Positions 42,981 to 50,706 of a stretch of DNA of 57,991 bases are shown here, one piece after another (within the stretch, counting starts at the first letter, position 1; the number at the start of each line of letters is the position of its first letter). The DNA lies in NCBI GenBank assembly GCA_017615275.1, contig JAGAAO010000064.1, positions 1 through 57,991 on the forward strand, read 5' to 3'. Below the pieces are notes generated by a model, which made no database searches, had not been told where the DNA came from, and was given only the letters and a program-made list of their open reading frames with translations. A program made the position numbers and the translations under genes. This stretch comes from Butyrivibrio sp. GTDB taxonomy: Bacteria > Bacillota > Clostridia > Lachnospirales > Lachnospiraceae.

Positions 42981-43862
42981 TTATCCCTTGAAGTCCACCC
43001 TTGTACCAACTGCTCTTTCGGTATCTGTCATTACTCTTGAAGCTGCATTGTTATAAGAATATGTCTGTACCTTGGAAAGAAGATCATCCAGGGAATTTGC
43101 CTCTATGATTTCAAACTCTTCATCCTCATAAATGTCCGTATCATCTTTGTCTTTTGTCTTCTCAGCCTTACTGTCTTTTGCCTTATTTATGCGTTCTTCC
43201 TGAGCTTTTTTCTCGGCTTTCTTCTTTTCCTTTATCTTCTGTTCTTTCTTCTCAGCAGCCTTCTTCTCTATACGCTTTTTCTGAAGATCCTGAGATTTAC
43301 CAACCGTGGCAAAGAAGCTCTCTTTTCCGTTTGAATCTACGGACATTCCGAAGTTCTTTGCGTTAGAGCCGCTGCTGGAAAGTCCCATCTTTGCCTGCAT
43401 CATCTTGGCCTGGGAGGATGCAATAATACCCTCATACTTCTTGCGGAACGACTCATCGGTGGCCATGCGCTCAAGCTTCTCTTCATCGATCAGGACAACC
43501 ATTTTATTGGCATTGCCATATGCGGCTGCGTTCTGCTGCACCTGAGCCTTCATGTCCTTGCTGACAGTAATAAACTCCATGCCATGGAACTTGGACTGAA
43601 GCTTTCCAAGATAATCCTTCGCCTTGTCAGAAAGCTGGACGTCACCTATTGTCATACCATATTCTGTCTTGGTTGGTACAAGAGATGATTTTGTATCGAT
43701 AGGAGACCAGCCTTTTGTTTCCACCTTTGCCTGTGACCCCTTAGTGGCTGCAGTCTGATCACTTTTAGCTGTGCTCTGTGTTTTAGTGTCATTATTCACT
43801 GTGCTTTTGCTATATGCCTGTGAAGTCTGCTGATAAGCTGATACGCCATATAAACCTGCCAT
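42981..43862 (-). CDS. DUF6033-like cargo protein
   Basis: A 293-residue protein starting MAGLYGVSAYQQTSQAYSKS (Tyr10-Gln11), no Sec signal. The part TEYGMTIGDVQLSDKAKDYL, LQSKFHGMEFITVSKDMKAQ and NKMVVLIDEEKLERMATDES is a compact domain that I recall as DUF6033 in Lachnospiraceae; the number is from memory. A Lys/Glu-rich coiled coil (200-245) and an acidic linker follow. Second gene of the 44943 unit. The recurring SAYQQTS start is like that of many family members, which suggests a shared targeting signal. Confidence 0.75.
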   Translation of the reverse strand: MAGLYGVSAYQQTSQAYSKSTVNNDTKTQSTAKSDQTAATKGSQAKVETKGWSPIDTKSSLVPTKTEYGMTIGDVQLSDKAKDYLGKLQSKFHGMEFITVSKDMKAQVQQNAAAYGNANKMVVLIDEEKLERMATDESFRKKYEGIIASSQAKMMQAKMGLSSSGSNAKNFGMSVDSNGKESFFATVGKSQDLQKKRIEKKAAEKKEQKIKEKKKAEKKAQEERINKAKDSKAEKTKDKDDTDIYEDEEFEIIEANSLDDLLSKVQTYSYNNAASRVMTDTERAVGTRVDFKG

Positions 43863-43908
43863 GTTAATCCCTCCATTTCTGCTTCCAAAGAATTCGGAAG
43901 TACCTTTC

Positions 43909-44943
43909 TCAGATCTGACTGTCTATTGATGTTCCTTTTATATCATTTGATAAAAGACTCAGTCTGTTAAGTATATTGGTAATCTCTGTATTCACAGCAT
44001 TCTGGGTATCTTCCATGGATGTAGCATCGGAAATAATCGTCTTTTCTACATCACCAAGATCCATCCTGTTTGCATCTTCACGCTCACGTCTGGCAACCGC
44101 CTTTTTGATATCAGCACTGGTCCTTCCGCTTTCAGCAGCATGTTCCTTGATGTTTTCTATCATTTCCTGCTGCGCTGCCTCTTTCTCAAGCTTCTTGGCC
44201 TCTTCCTTCTTTTCTTCTTTCTTTTTTTCGGAAGCTTCTTTTGCAGCTTCTTCGCGCTCCTCCTGCTCTTCATCGACATGTTCTACAGCTTCCTGTGTCA
44301 AAAGAGCTATCGTCTCGCCATTTGCTGCTTCCATAATGTCCTCAGCAGCATCCTGGGCTTTAAGCATATCCTGGGACTTGGCACGCTCTGATTTCATGTC
44401 AGCATAACCCTGAACATTAGCCATCTGCATGGCTTTTGCATGATCTATGTCAAGCGAGTTCTGTTGGTTTGTAGTCACATAGTAAAGAGCCTTCTGTTGA
44501 TATTCCGAGAGCCTGCTCATTTCTTCGTCAGAAACTCCTACATTTGGATTTCTCATCTTTGCAGCCAGTACCGACAATTCTTTGTGCTCTTTGCTATCCG
44601 GATCAATGCCATATTCTTCCTGGAGTTCTTTTAGCTTGGCATCATTTTCTCTTGTATCAGCACTCTTCTCATTGATCTCATCCTGCAGGCGCTTTATCTC
44701 ATCCTTGATTCCCTGCATCTGTGCGTCAAGTTTCTTTTCTCCGTCAAAAGCATCGGACACGACTTTAAGAGCCTGCTTCTTTGCAAGGCCCTGTCTCTGA
44801 GCTATCAGGCTATCTCCTGTGAGATTTGCTCCTGATATCGTTGTGCTGTTTTTATTATTAGTATGTGATTTAGACGCAGAATTTACGCCGGTCTGATCCT
44901 GTAAAAAGTTATTCTGCACTTCCATGTTCTGCTGTATCTTCAT
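43909..44943 (-). CDS. Coiled-coil cargo protein, first gene of its unit
   Basis: The ATG at 44943 follows AAGGAGGTGCTTC; a start eight codons earlier is rejected. About 344 residues. N-terminus MKIQQNMEVQNNFLQDQTGV (Phe13, Gln15), Asn/Ser/Thr-rich to residue 45. Then long charged helices: QMQGIKDEIKRLQDEINEKS, and a Glu/Lys/Ala run near 230-260. The end ITNILNRLSLLSNDIKG is hydrophobic-heptad. No signal peptide. It heads the five-gene unit 44943-40659 and has operator and promoter. Function unknown. Confidence 0.74.
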   Translation of the reverse strand: MKIQQNMEVQNNFLQDQTGVNSASKSHTNNKNSTTISGANLTGDSLIAQRQGLAKKQALKVVSDAFDGEKKLDAQMQGIKDEIKRLQDEINEKSADTRENDAKLKELQEEYGIDPDSKEHKELSVLAAKMRNPNVGVSDEEMSRLSEYQQKALYYVTTNQQNSLDIDHAKAMQMANVQGYADMKSERAKSQDMLKAQDAAEDIMEAANGETIALLTQEAVEHVDEEQEEREEAAKEASEKKKEEKKEEAKKLEKEAAQQEMIENIKEHAAESGRTSADIKKAVARREREDANRMDLGDVEKTIISDATSMEDTQNAVNTEITNILNRLSLLSNDIKGTSIDSQI

Positions 44944-45068
44944 GAAGCACCTCCTTGTGACATCCAAATGAACATAATTACAGCTTTCTACTTATATATC
45001 GACTTAAAATAAAACAATCTTAACCCTTTGGATTGAAAAACTTGCTAAATATTGTTTTCCTAATCTTC

Positions 45069-45137
45069 ATATCGGTTCTGCATAGTTCCCATTAAAGAAC
45101 ACTTGCATGAATAGACGTTATTATGTCATGAAAAGAC
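45069..45137 (-). promoter_or_regulatory. Sigma-28-type promoter with tandem operator for the 44943 unit
   Basis: Minus strand TTAA (45095-45092), 15 nt, ACCGATAT (45076-45069). Operator CATGAATAGAC (45106-45116) and CATGAAAAGAC (45127-45137), 29 nt upstream; this is the most regular operator of the nine. The 5' UTR is longer (about 120 nt) and lacks the 40-nt hairpin. Confidence 0.8.
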
Positions 45138-45170
45138 ATTTTCCGGTGTCAATATGTAGCCATTAGGCAA

Positions 45171-45563
45171 TTACCTGCTTAAAACCGTCCATAAAGTGTA
45201 AACTGACCAATAGTTCTCTGATTCCAAGGATATAGTTTTCTTGCCATCAGAGAATAAATATACACTTCCTGCTTGCTCTTGAAACTCAAGACCACTACTG
45301 TCAGAAATATATTGTAGTAATTCCTGACACTCACCACGTCGTGAAATGTATACTGGTCCTTCAGCTTCTTCATTCACCTTTACGTAGGGGTATTCCTCAG
45401 TAATTGCTGTTGCAGCATGTAAGTATGGAAGTGGATTTCCTTTCTGAAAAATCTCTGATGAATAGTAAAAGAATAATGTTCCGATAGCTACCACTACTCC
45501 AGTTATCACTATCATAATTGTTCTTAATGGCTTTGTTTTCTTGCTCTTGTATAGATTATTCAT
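45171..45563 (-). CDS. Small membrane protein partner of the lipoprotein
   Basis: The ATG at 45563 overlaps the upstream stop (ATGAATAA) with GGAG seven bases before, so it is preferred over a longer frame. About 130 residues: a membrane segment near 13-33 (TIMIVITGVVVAIGTLFFYY), then an outer domain with AITEEYPYVKVNEEAEGPVY and QAGSVYLFSDGKKTISLESE. Not recognised. Translationally coupled to the lipoprotein gene at 45556, and under the ninth operator. Confidence 0.68.
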   Translation of the reverse strand: MNNLYKSKKTKPLRTIMIVITGVVVAIGTLFFYYSSEIFQKGNPLPYLHAATAITEEYPYVKVNEEAEGPVYISRRGECQELLQYISDSSGLEFQEQAGSVYLFSDGKKTISLESENYWSVYTLWTVLSR

Positions 45564-46152
45564 CAACGAACTCCATATGCCCTGTGTCATAACCACAATC
45601 TATTTTCACCTTTTTTATTTCATGATCTGACTCCCCAGATGTCGGGACAGGATATGTAAAATATAGTGTATTTTCTTCCCATGAAAAATATGGTTCATCA
45701 GTTGACGTTGCTGTGTAGAACCATTCTTCAAATATACAATTTATATTTCTGTCAGTGCCATTAATTGTGTCATTTAATATGATCCCATTAGCACCTTTTT
45801 CTTTACTGATTATTCCATATGCCCTATATCTTCCGGTAGGATCTTCTGCCATATCTACGAGAATATCTGCATCTTCTTTAAATTCTATCGTATTATTCCA
45901 GGGCACCGGTTTATACTCATATTCATTTAAAACCCGGTCAATAACAGCGCTGTAACTATTATCAGCAGGTTGATCATTGTCATATTCTATACATTCTTCA
46001 TCTTTCTTTTCCGCCATAAACACAGCTGTTGGGCCATCAGTAGTGTCGATTCCAAGTTTTTCAAAATCAATTGTCGGCTCTTCCTTTGCCCCACAGCCGA
46101 ATAGCAACATAATTGAAACAACTCCCAATAATACAATTCCATATTTTCTCAT
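45556..46152 (-). CDS. Lipoprotein under LytTR-type control
   Basis: The ATG at 46152 has TTGGAGAATGAAT upstream. About 198 residues: lipoprotein signal with lipobox LLFGC, then an outer domain (NSYSAVIDRVLNEYEYKPVP, DPTGRYRAYGIISKEKGANG, YFSWEENTLYFTYPVPT). No family recognised. It is the only cargo unit with classical Sec/lipoprotein export. It has the ninth operator 90 nt upstream. Confidence 0.72.
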   Translation of the reverse strand: MRKYGIVLLGVVSIMLLFGCGAKEEPTIDFEKLGIDTTDGPTAVFMAEKKDEECIEYDNDQPADNSYSAVIDRVLNEYEYKPVPWNNTIEFKEDADILVDMAEDPTGRYRAYGIISKEKGANGIILNDTINGTDRNINCIFEEWFYTATSTDEPYFSWEENTLYFTYPVPTSGESDHEIKKVKIDCGYDTGHMEFVDE

Positions 46153-46207
46153 ATATTCATTCTCCAAAAATTTTTTAGTAATTGTTCTAAATCTTCACAT
46201 TTTCATT

Positions 46208-46273
46208 ATATCGCTGTAGTCACTCTCCAATCATTACAATGCATGAATAAACTATAAAATAACATAACTGGTA
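46208..46273 (-). promoter_or_regulatory. Tandem operator and sigma-28-type -10 for the lipoprotein unit
   Basis: Minus strand AGCGATAT (46215-46208) without a good -35. Operator CATGAATAAAC (46242-46252) and a weaker CATAACTGGTA (46263-46273), 26 nt upstream. The least conserved of the nine. Confidence 0.6.
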
Positions 46274-46335
46274 CAAGTAACAGTTGATCTTCGTATTCGT
46301 CAAACCGGACGCTTACGATAATATAAAAAACACAA

Positions 46336-46375
46336 AAGCGGAAGGTTTACCCATTACGAGTAGAACCTTCCGCTT
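46336..46375 (-). terminator. Terminator after the blaI-blaR1 unit
   Basis: AAGCGGAAGGTT/AACCTTCCGCTT, a perfect 12-bp stem with 16-nt loop, followed on the minus strand by TTGTGTTTTTTATATT. It lies 30 nt after the stop at 46406. Confidence 0.88.
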
Positions 46376-46405
46376 ATCTTTGCCCAAACAATCATAAGCA
46401 ATTCT

Positions 46406-46657
46406 TTAATTCATCCAACATCCTACTTTCCCTGAAAAAGTTGCGACAAATTGTTTACCGCTTTTTTCAACTGATTGTAATGCCAAATCACCATCCATCC
46501 ATTTCTGTGTAGTATCATCATAATATCTATAATAATACGTGCTTGGCACATCATCTCTTGAGTAGTATGGTTTTCTTATCGTAACTTCCTTCTCATACCT
46601 AAAAATATTAGGCTTAATCTCTATGGTCTGAATGGTACTTTCAATTTCTACTTTCAT
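46406..46657 (-). CDS. Small protein downstream of blaR1
   Basis: A protein of about 83 residues, not recognised. Tyr-rich centre (YYSRDDVPSTYYYRYYDD), then WMDGDLALQSVEKSGKQF and a C-terminal GCWMN. Ribosome site is poor (CAGGGA). It lies 52 nt after blaR1 and before the shared terminator, so it is in that transcript. It could be a detached C-terminal piece of a longer BlaR1-type sensor or a separate small protein. Confidence 0.5.
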   Translation of the reverse strand: MKVEIESTIQTIEIKPNIFRYEKEVTIRKPYYSRDDVPSTYYYRYYDDTTQKWMDGDLALQSVEKSGKQFVATFSGKVGCWMN

Positions 46658-46709
46658 TCCCTGCATCAGTGAATCTGTCGACCATCATATGCCAAAGCAC
46701 TACTAATTA

Positions 46710-47807
46710 TTATTCGCCTTCATATAAGATTCCACTGTACCCAGCACTTTTTACCCCATAACCCAAATCGCTTATAGAATCAAAATGAAGTTCTCCCCTG
46801 AACCATTTCCCATCAATGTATTCTTCGTAGTCTACTGCTTCCTGCACCTCCTGTTCGCTACTATAGTCTATTTTTACACTTTTGGTTCTGCGTTCAGGTA
46901 TTATATCTGCCACAACAACTGCAATACATACTATCATTATGGCAACAATACCAATAACAATTGCTATCGACTTTCTACTAGTTACCCTCTGCTTAGACAG
47001 AACATTCTTAAATCTGCTCTTTAAGGTCTTTTCTGTTGCAAAAGCTGCTCCGGCAAATACAGAATTTGTTCTGGGTGTGCTAGCCAGAATCACACTCACA
47101 TACTCTTTTTTATCCTCAAACGAAAGTGCTTTCGTCACTCTCTCGTCACACGCATACTCGCAGCTAATCCTTAACTGTTGATAGTACACATACGCAAGTG
47201 GATTAAACCACATCACTAACGTAATCAACTTTGCAACCAATATAGTCAGGGGATCATAATTGTCACAATGAGAAATTTCATGTTTTACAGCATAATATAT
47301 ACCATCAGAATAATTCTCAGGTAATACTATGCTCTTTTTAAATATGCCAAAGCAGAAAGGAGTTTTTGCTTTTTTCCATGAATAAACAGATATCTTTCTA
47401 TCACCAAGAACATCTGAAAATCTAACTGTTATTTGCTCTCCTTTAGTTATCTCATAAGCACTCGCTAGATATCTAAAAAGATATTGAAGAAGAAGGACAG
47501 ATGAGATTGCCAAACATATGTAACACATCCCACTCGAAATACCCTGGGTAAAAGAATTCCTTTTTAGCGATTCTGTCCCAGAAATAAACACTGTTCTCTT
47601 GGCCTCCAAATTCGTTGTCTTACTAACAATAGCAGCTACAATCACCGTAGCCAGAGATACGAATGGAATCATTCTTCTAAAAACATACTGTATGTTAAAA
47701 GAGATAGAATTACGAAATACGAGTAGTAGTACCTCCACTATAGAAACTATAATTGAAAAAGAAATAATTAGAACAATACACCCAAAAACAATTCCCTTCA
47801 TCATCAA
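46710..47807 (-). CDS. blaR1: BlaR1/MecR1-type M56 metalloprotease sensor
   Basis: A 365-residue protein with four membrane segments (IVFGCIVLIISFSIIVSIVE, PFVSLATVIVAAIV, ISSVLLLQYLF, IAIVIGIVAIMIVCIAVV) and an M56 zinc protease domain: YAVKHEISHCDNYD holds the HExxH motif. Such sensors cleave the partner repressor on signal. The outer C-terminal part is only about 60 residues, without a penicillin-binding domain, so the inducer is unlikely to be bound like a beta-lactam. Overlaps blaI by 4 nt. Confidence 0.88.
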   Translation of the reverse strand: MMMKGIVFGCIVLIISFSIIVSIVEVLLLVFRNSISFNIQYVFRRMIPFVSLATVIVAAIVSKTTNLEAKRTVFISGTESLKRNSFTQGISSGMCYICLAISSVLLLQYLFRYLASAYEITKGEQITVRFSDVLGDRKISVYSWKKAKTPFCFGIFKKSIVLPENYSDGIYYAVKHEISHCDNYDPLTILVAKLITLVMWFNPLAYVYYQQLRISCEYACDERVTKALSFEDKKEYVSVILASTPRTNSVFAGAAFATEKTLKSRFKNVLSKQRVTSRKSIAIVIGIVAIMIVCIAVVVADIIPERRTKSVKIDYSSEQEVQEAVDYEEYIDGKWFRGELHFDSISDLGYGVKSAGYSGILYEGE

Positions 47808-48178
47808 TTATCCTCCTGCTGTTCCTTTATCCATAATTCGAGCTCTTTAGCTTTTTCATCAGAAATGGCACCATCTGTCAAAGCCACAAAAAAGTTTGAT
47901 AACGAACCACCAAACACATCTTTTATAAATCGCTTAGCTTCAATTCCGGTTATCTCTAAAGTATTAAATTTAGGGCTATAATACTTTACATGTTTGATTT
48001 TTTCACTCCTTATCGCACCCTTATCCTCCAAACGGGTAAGAAGCGTTGACACAGTCTGTATTTTCCAATCAGTTCCTCTTTCTTCGAAAATACGCTGTAA
48101 CTCTCTGGCTGTAACAGGCTCTTTAAGCTCGCATATCACTTCTAAAACAGCTTTTTCTGAATTCGATAAATTTTTCAT
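47804..48178 (-). CDS. blaI: BlaI/MecI/CopY-type repressor
   Basis: A 124-residue winged-helix repressor: SEKAVLEVICELKEPVTARE, TDWKIQTVSTLLTRLEDKGA and VKYYSPKFN are the Penicillinase_R pattern. It should bind as a dimer to the twin palindromes just upstream (48200-48239) and be cleaved by the BlaR1-type protease encoded next. The target beyond its own operon is not visible in the window; there is no beta-lactamase gene. Confidence 0.92.
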   Translation of the reverse strand: MKNLSNSEKAVLEVICELKEPVTARELQRIFEERGTDWKIQTVSTLLTRLEDKGAIRSEKIKHVKYYSPKFNTLEITGIEAKRFIKDVFGGSLSNFFVALTDGAISDEKAKELELWIKEQQEDN

Positions 48179-48199
48179 TGCTTACTCCAACATACAAAA

Positions 48200-48239
48200 A
48201 CTACAAACTTGTAGTTTTAATTTACTACAAGTTTGTAGT
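48200..48239. promoter_or_regulatory. Twin BlaI operators
   Basis: Two 16-bp palindromes, ACTACAAACTTGTAGT (48200-48215) and ACTACAAGTTTGTAGT (48224-48239), 24 bp apart centre to centre. The TACA..TGTA core is the hallmark of BlaI/MecI/CopY sites. They begin 22 bp before the blaI start codon, so the operon is autorepressed. Confidence 0.9.
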
Positions 48240-48268
48240 TTTTGTCAATAGTGATCAATTTTTTTATT

Positions 48269-48562
48269 TTATATCTCAAAAGTCACATCTTCACCTATAT
48301 CATAGCTGTGAAGAACGTTCTCCTGAAGCTTTTCTCTGAAGTCCTTGCTCACAGGATAAGCAATGTCCTTGAACTGAGGCTTACCATTCTCATCAGTGGT
48401 CTTCATCTTATAGCTGGGCATGGAGATGAAAAGATTACCTGCCTTGCTCTCCACGATAGAGATATTCCTAACAGCAAAGCTATTTCCAAATGTTACTGTT
48501 GCTACTCCCCTTACTCCGTTTGTAGGCTCCTGAAGTGCCTTTGTTCTGATATCAATTCTCAT
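48269..48562 (-). CDS. SpoVG-family protein
   Basis: The ATG at 48562 follows GAGGGGGTTTTTATT; a much longer frame upstream is a shadow of the relaxase. About 97 residues. IDIRTKALQEPTNGVRGVAT, VTFGNSFAVRNISIVES and NLFISMPSYKMKTTDENGKP match SpoVG (regulatory DNA/RNA-binding protein), which is a common passenger in clostridial ICEs. It lies downstream of the relaxase gene. Confidence 0.88.
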   Translation of the reverse strand: MRIDIRTKALQEPTNGVRGVATVTFGNSFAVRNISIVESKAGNLFISMPSYKMKTTDENGKPQFKDIAYPVSKDFREKLQENVLHSYDIGEDVTFEI

Positions 48563-48695
48563 AATAAAAACCCCCTCATAATGAAATTGTTTGTTGTTAT
48601 ACTTTTGTAGTTTTCTTAAAATGCTCAAGATCTTTTTGCTCTGGGCGGTTACTCCGGGACGACCATTGCCGCTGGCAAGGTCGCATGCAAGCAGT

Positions 48696-48748
48696 GCATT
48701 TGTCGGACAAATGCGATTTTCGCTTTTACAACGAGGCCTCCGGCCTCG
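48696..48748. repeat. GC-rich hairpins at the 3' end of the relaxase gene
   Basis: Two perfect stems: GCATTTGT-CGG-ACAAATGC (48696-48714) and CGAGGC-CTC-CGGCCTCG (48732-48748). The second overlaps the last codons of the relaxase. Local GC is well above the neighbourhood. Nothing coding is found between 48563 and 48725, which may carry termination or an inserted element that truncated the relaxase tail. Confidence 0.55.
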
Positions 48749-49907
48749 AGCTACGGCAAGGCTTTGCCTTTGCCTTTTCTTCTTTTTCCTGCTCCTCTCT
48801 GGAGAGCAAAAGTTCAAGATTCTTTCTCGCGATAAGATAATCCTTCCGCGCTTTTCTTAGCTGCACATACTGCTGAAAATCAGGTCTGTTGGCTTCAATA
48901 AGTTCGCCATATTCCCTTCGTAGATCAGCCAGTTTTGGAATCTTTCCTCCAGGGATTTTTTCAAAAACTGACTTAGCGTCCTGATGTGCCCTGATTTCTT
49001 TTTCATGTTCAGCAAGGAACTTTTTGCTATAACCACTCTTCTTGTAAGCAGTGTAAATATCACTGGTTTTGGAATAGGTGATTATGGCATTTTGAAGTTC
49101 TTTGTTATCTGCCATTTTCTGATTTCTCTCTTTAACGCGGTTGTTCAGGTCTTCAATTTCTGCATCCATGGAATCCGTCTTTTTGACCAGTTCCTCGAAA
49201 GATGAAATGCCGTGCTCCTCCAAAAACAGAAGCACCTTGGCACGCTGCTTCAGGTTAAATTTCCTGGCCCAGTTCTCATAACCCTTGCCCTTTCCTTCCC
49301 TCATCTTTTTCTCGATATCAACAAGAAAGCTCAGGCTGTTATAATCAAGATTATGACCACTGCTGTGAGAATTCTTTCGACCATGGCTTTTAATCCGCTG
49401 CTCATATCTGGACTCTATGACGCTGAGATCATTCTCAAGACAGAGCATGTCAGAGATCCTGGAAAGTGCCATTCCGCAAAAGTAAAAATTCCGAAAACGA
49501 CTCTTCCCATCAATAGCCACTGCGTTGAACACTACATGATTATGAATATGATGTTTGTCCGTATGAGTAGTTACAATAAAAGCATGCTTGCCCTTAGTGA
49601 ACTTCATGGCAAGTTCGTAACCTATCTCGTTTGCTCTTTCCGGAGTAATCTCTCCTGGCTTAAATGCCTGTCTTATCTGATACGCTATCACGTCATTTTT
49701 GTGAGGCTTCCGGACATTGTCCTCATAGATTTTTCTTGAAAGAAGGAACTGCTCAGTAACCGAATTGGGATCACAGCCATAGGTGCTAACGTATTTTTCG
49801 TCCTCTGTTTTTCTGGAATCCCTGACATAATCGATGCTGCGGTTAAGACATTCTGCTACTGATTTCGACTTAACATGATGAAGTGCAATCAACATCGTCG
49901 CTGCCAT
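48726..49907 (-). CDS. MobA/VirD2-type relaxase
   Basis: A 393-residue relaxase. The N-terminal catalytic domain shows LIALHHVKSKSVAECLNRSI, GYELAMKFTKGKHAFIVTTH and the HUH motif HTDKHHIHNHVVFN. The catalytic Tyr is probably in SIDYVRD. The helical C-terminus ends in a Lys/Glu run then CRSSRPEASL. It nicks oriT and pilots the strand during conjugation. Clostridial relatives are usually longer; the end is coded in a palindromic GC-rich patch, so the tail may be truncated. Confidence 0.9.
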   Translation of the reverse strand: MAATMLIALHHVKSKSVAECLNRSIDYVRDSRKTEDEKYVSTYGCDPNSVTEQFLLSRKIYEDNVRKPHKNDVIAYQIRQAFKPGEITPERANEIGYELAMKFTKGKHAFIVTTHTDKHHIHNHVVFNAVAIDGKSRFRNFYFCGMALSRISDMLCLENDLSVIESRYEQRIKSHGRKNSHSSGHNLDYNSLSFLVDIEKKMREGKGKGYENWARKFNLKQRAKVLLFLEEHGISSFEELVKKTDSMDAEIEDLNNRVKERNQKMADNKELQNAIITYSKTSDIYTAYKKSGYSKKFLAEHEKEIRAHQDAKSVFEKIPGGKIPKLADLRREYGELIEANRPDFQQYVQLRKARKDYLIARKNLELLLSREEQEKEEKAKAKPCRSSRPEASL

Positions 49908-50005
49908 AAAAGCTCCTCCTTTCTCAAAATGGGCATAAGAAAAAGCAGCCCATATTTTGAAAATACAGACTGCTCTTATGCCTTACTCTTATCGAATCAC
50001 AATGA

Positions 50006-50290
50006 TCAGATGTCGTGATATAGCTCGATAACTCTGTCCAGAAAATACTCACTGTAGCCAAGTACAAGCATCGCTGCTGCGATCATCATTGCCGCAATAA
50101 AAGTCATGCAAACCCCAAACAGGCAGTGGGTAGTGATGTTATAAATTATGATCACTATACCTAAGAGAAATGCTACACCAGCCACAACACCGGATACATT
50201 TACAATGACTTTTACAAAAAGACTCAGCGTAAAAATCATCAAAAAGACAGGAAACAAAACAACCTTTAAAAGAAATCTCACAATACTCAT
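50006..50290 (-). CDS. Small membrane protein of the transfer region (CD1845-like)
   Basis: A 94-residue protein with three hydrophobic segments (VVLFPVFLMIFTLSLFV, VVAGVAFLLGIVIIIYN, FIAAMMIAAAMLVLGY). It matches in size and position the CD1845-type proteins between relaxase and mobC in clostridial ICEs; the name is from memory. Function unknown, perhaps part of the transfer membrane complex. Confidence 0.7.
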   Translation of the reverse strand: MSIVRFLLKVVLFPVFLMIFTLSLFVKVIVNVSGVVAGVAFLLGIVIIIYNITTHCLFGVCMTFIAAMMIAAAMLVLGYSEYFLDRVIELYHDI

Positions 50291-50373
50291 GGCAATTACC
50301 TCCGTGATGTCTAAACAAATGATGCCTACAAGACCATGATAAGATTAGCAAGTACATCTGAAAAGTTTGTCGA

Positions 50374-50706
50374 TTATCTTATCTGCGAAAATGCCAACAT
50401 CATACTTTTGGTATGCCCCCAGATTTCATCAAGACGCTTTTTCAGGTCTTCTATATCTGAGGCATATACATCGCCAAAGGCATTGGCTTTTTTCGCATAC
50501 TGGTTCAGATTGTTGGAGCACATGCGCAGAAGATATACTATCTCTCCAAAGTCATCTGTCTTTAGTTTCACGCAGTATCCATCCAGCATCATCTTTCTGA
50601 TATAAAGGCTCATGCTCCCTACGCCGACCTCGTTCATTTTAGCAAGAAGTCTGGTATATTCCTTATCTGTCAATCTCACGGTAACTTTGTGCACGCGCTC
50701 TGGCAT
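50374..50706 (-). CDS. mobC: MobC-like relaxosome accessory protein
   Basis: The ATG at 50706 follows AAGGAGAAAAAACGAA. About 110 residues. A ribbon-helix-helix start (HKVTVRLTDKEYTRLLAKMN), LYIRKMMLDGY, then VYLLRMCSNNLNQYAKKANA is the MobC pattern. It binds oriT and helps the relaxase. It starts inside the 3' end of the 50663 gene (44-nt overlap). Confidence 0.88.
   Translation of the reverse strand: MPERVHKVTVRLTDKEYTRLLAKMNEVGVGSMSLYIRKMMLDGYCVKLKTDDFGEIVYLLRMCSNNLNQYAKKANAFGDVYASDIEDLKKRLDEIWGHTKSMMLAFSQIR

Noticed and set aside
27294-46273. Regularly repeated 11-bp CATGAA..GAC units as a CRISPR array or iterons
   Set aside because: They come only in pairs with a 10-bp spacer, one pair per promoter, so operators explain them better; no array or cas gene is present.
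48563-48817. 85-residue N-terminal extension of the SpoVG-family frame
   Set aside because: It overlaps the relaxase 3' end; a strong ribosome site and the conserved SpoVG start are at 48562.
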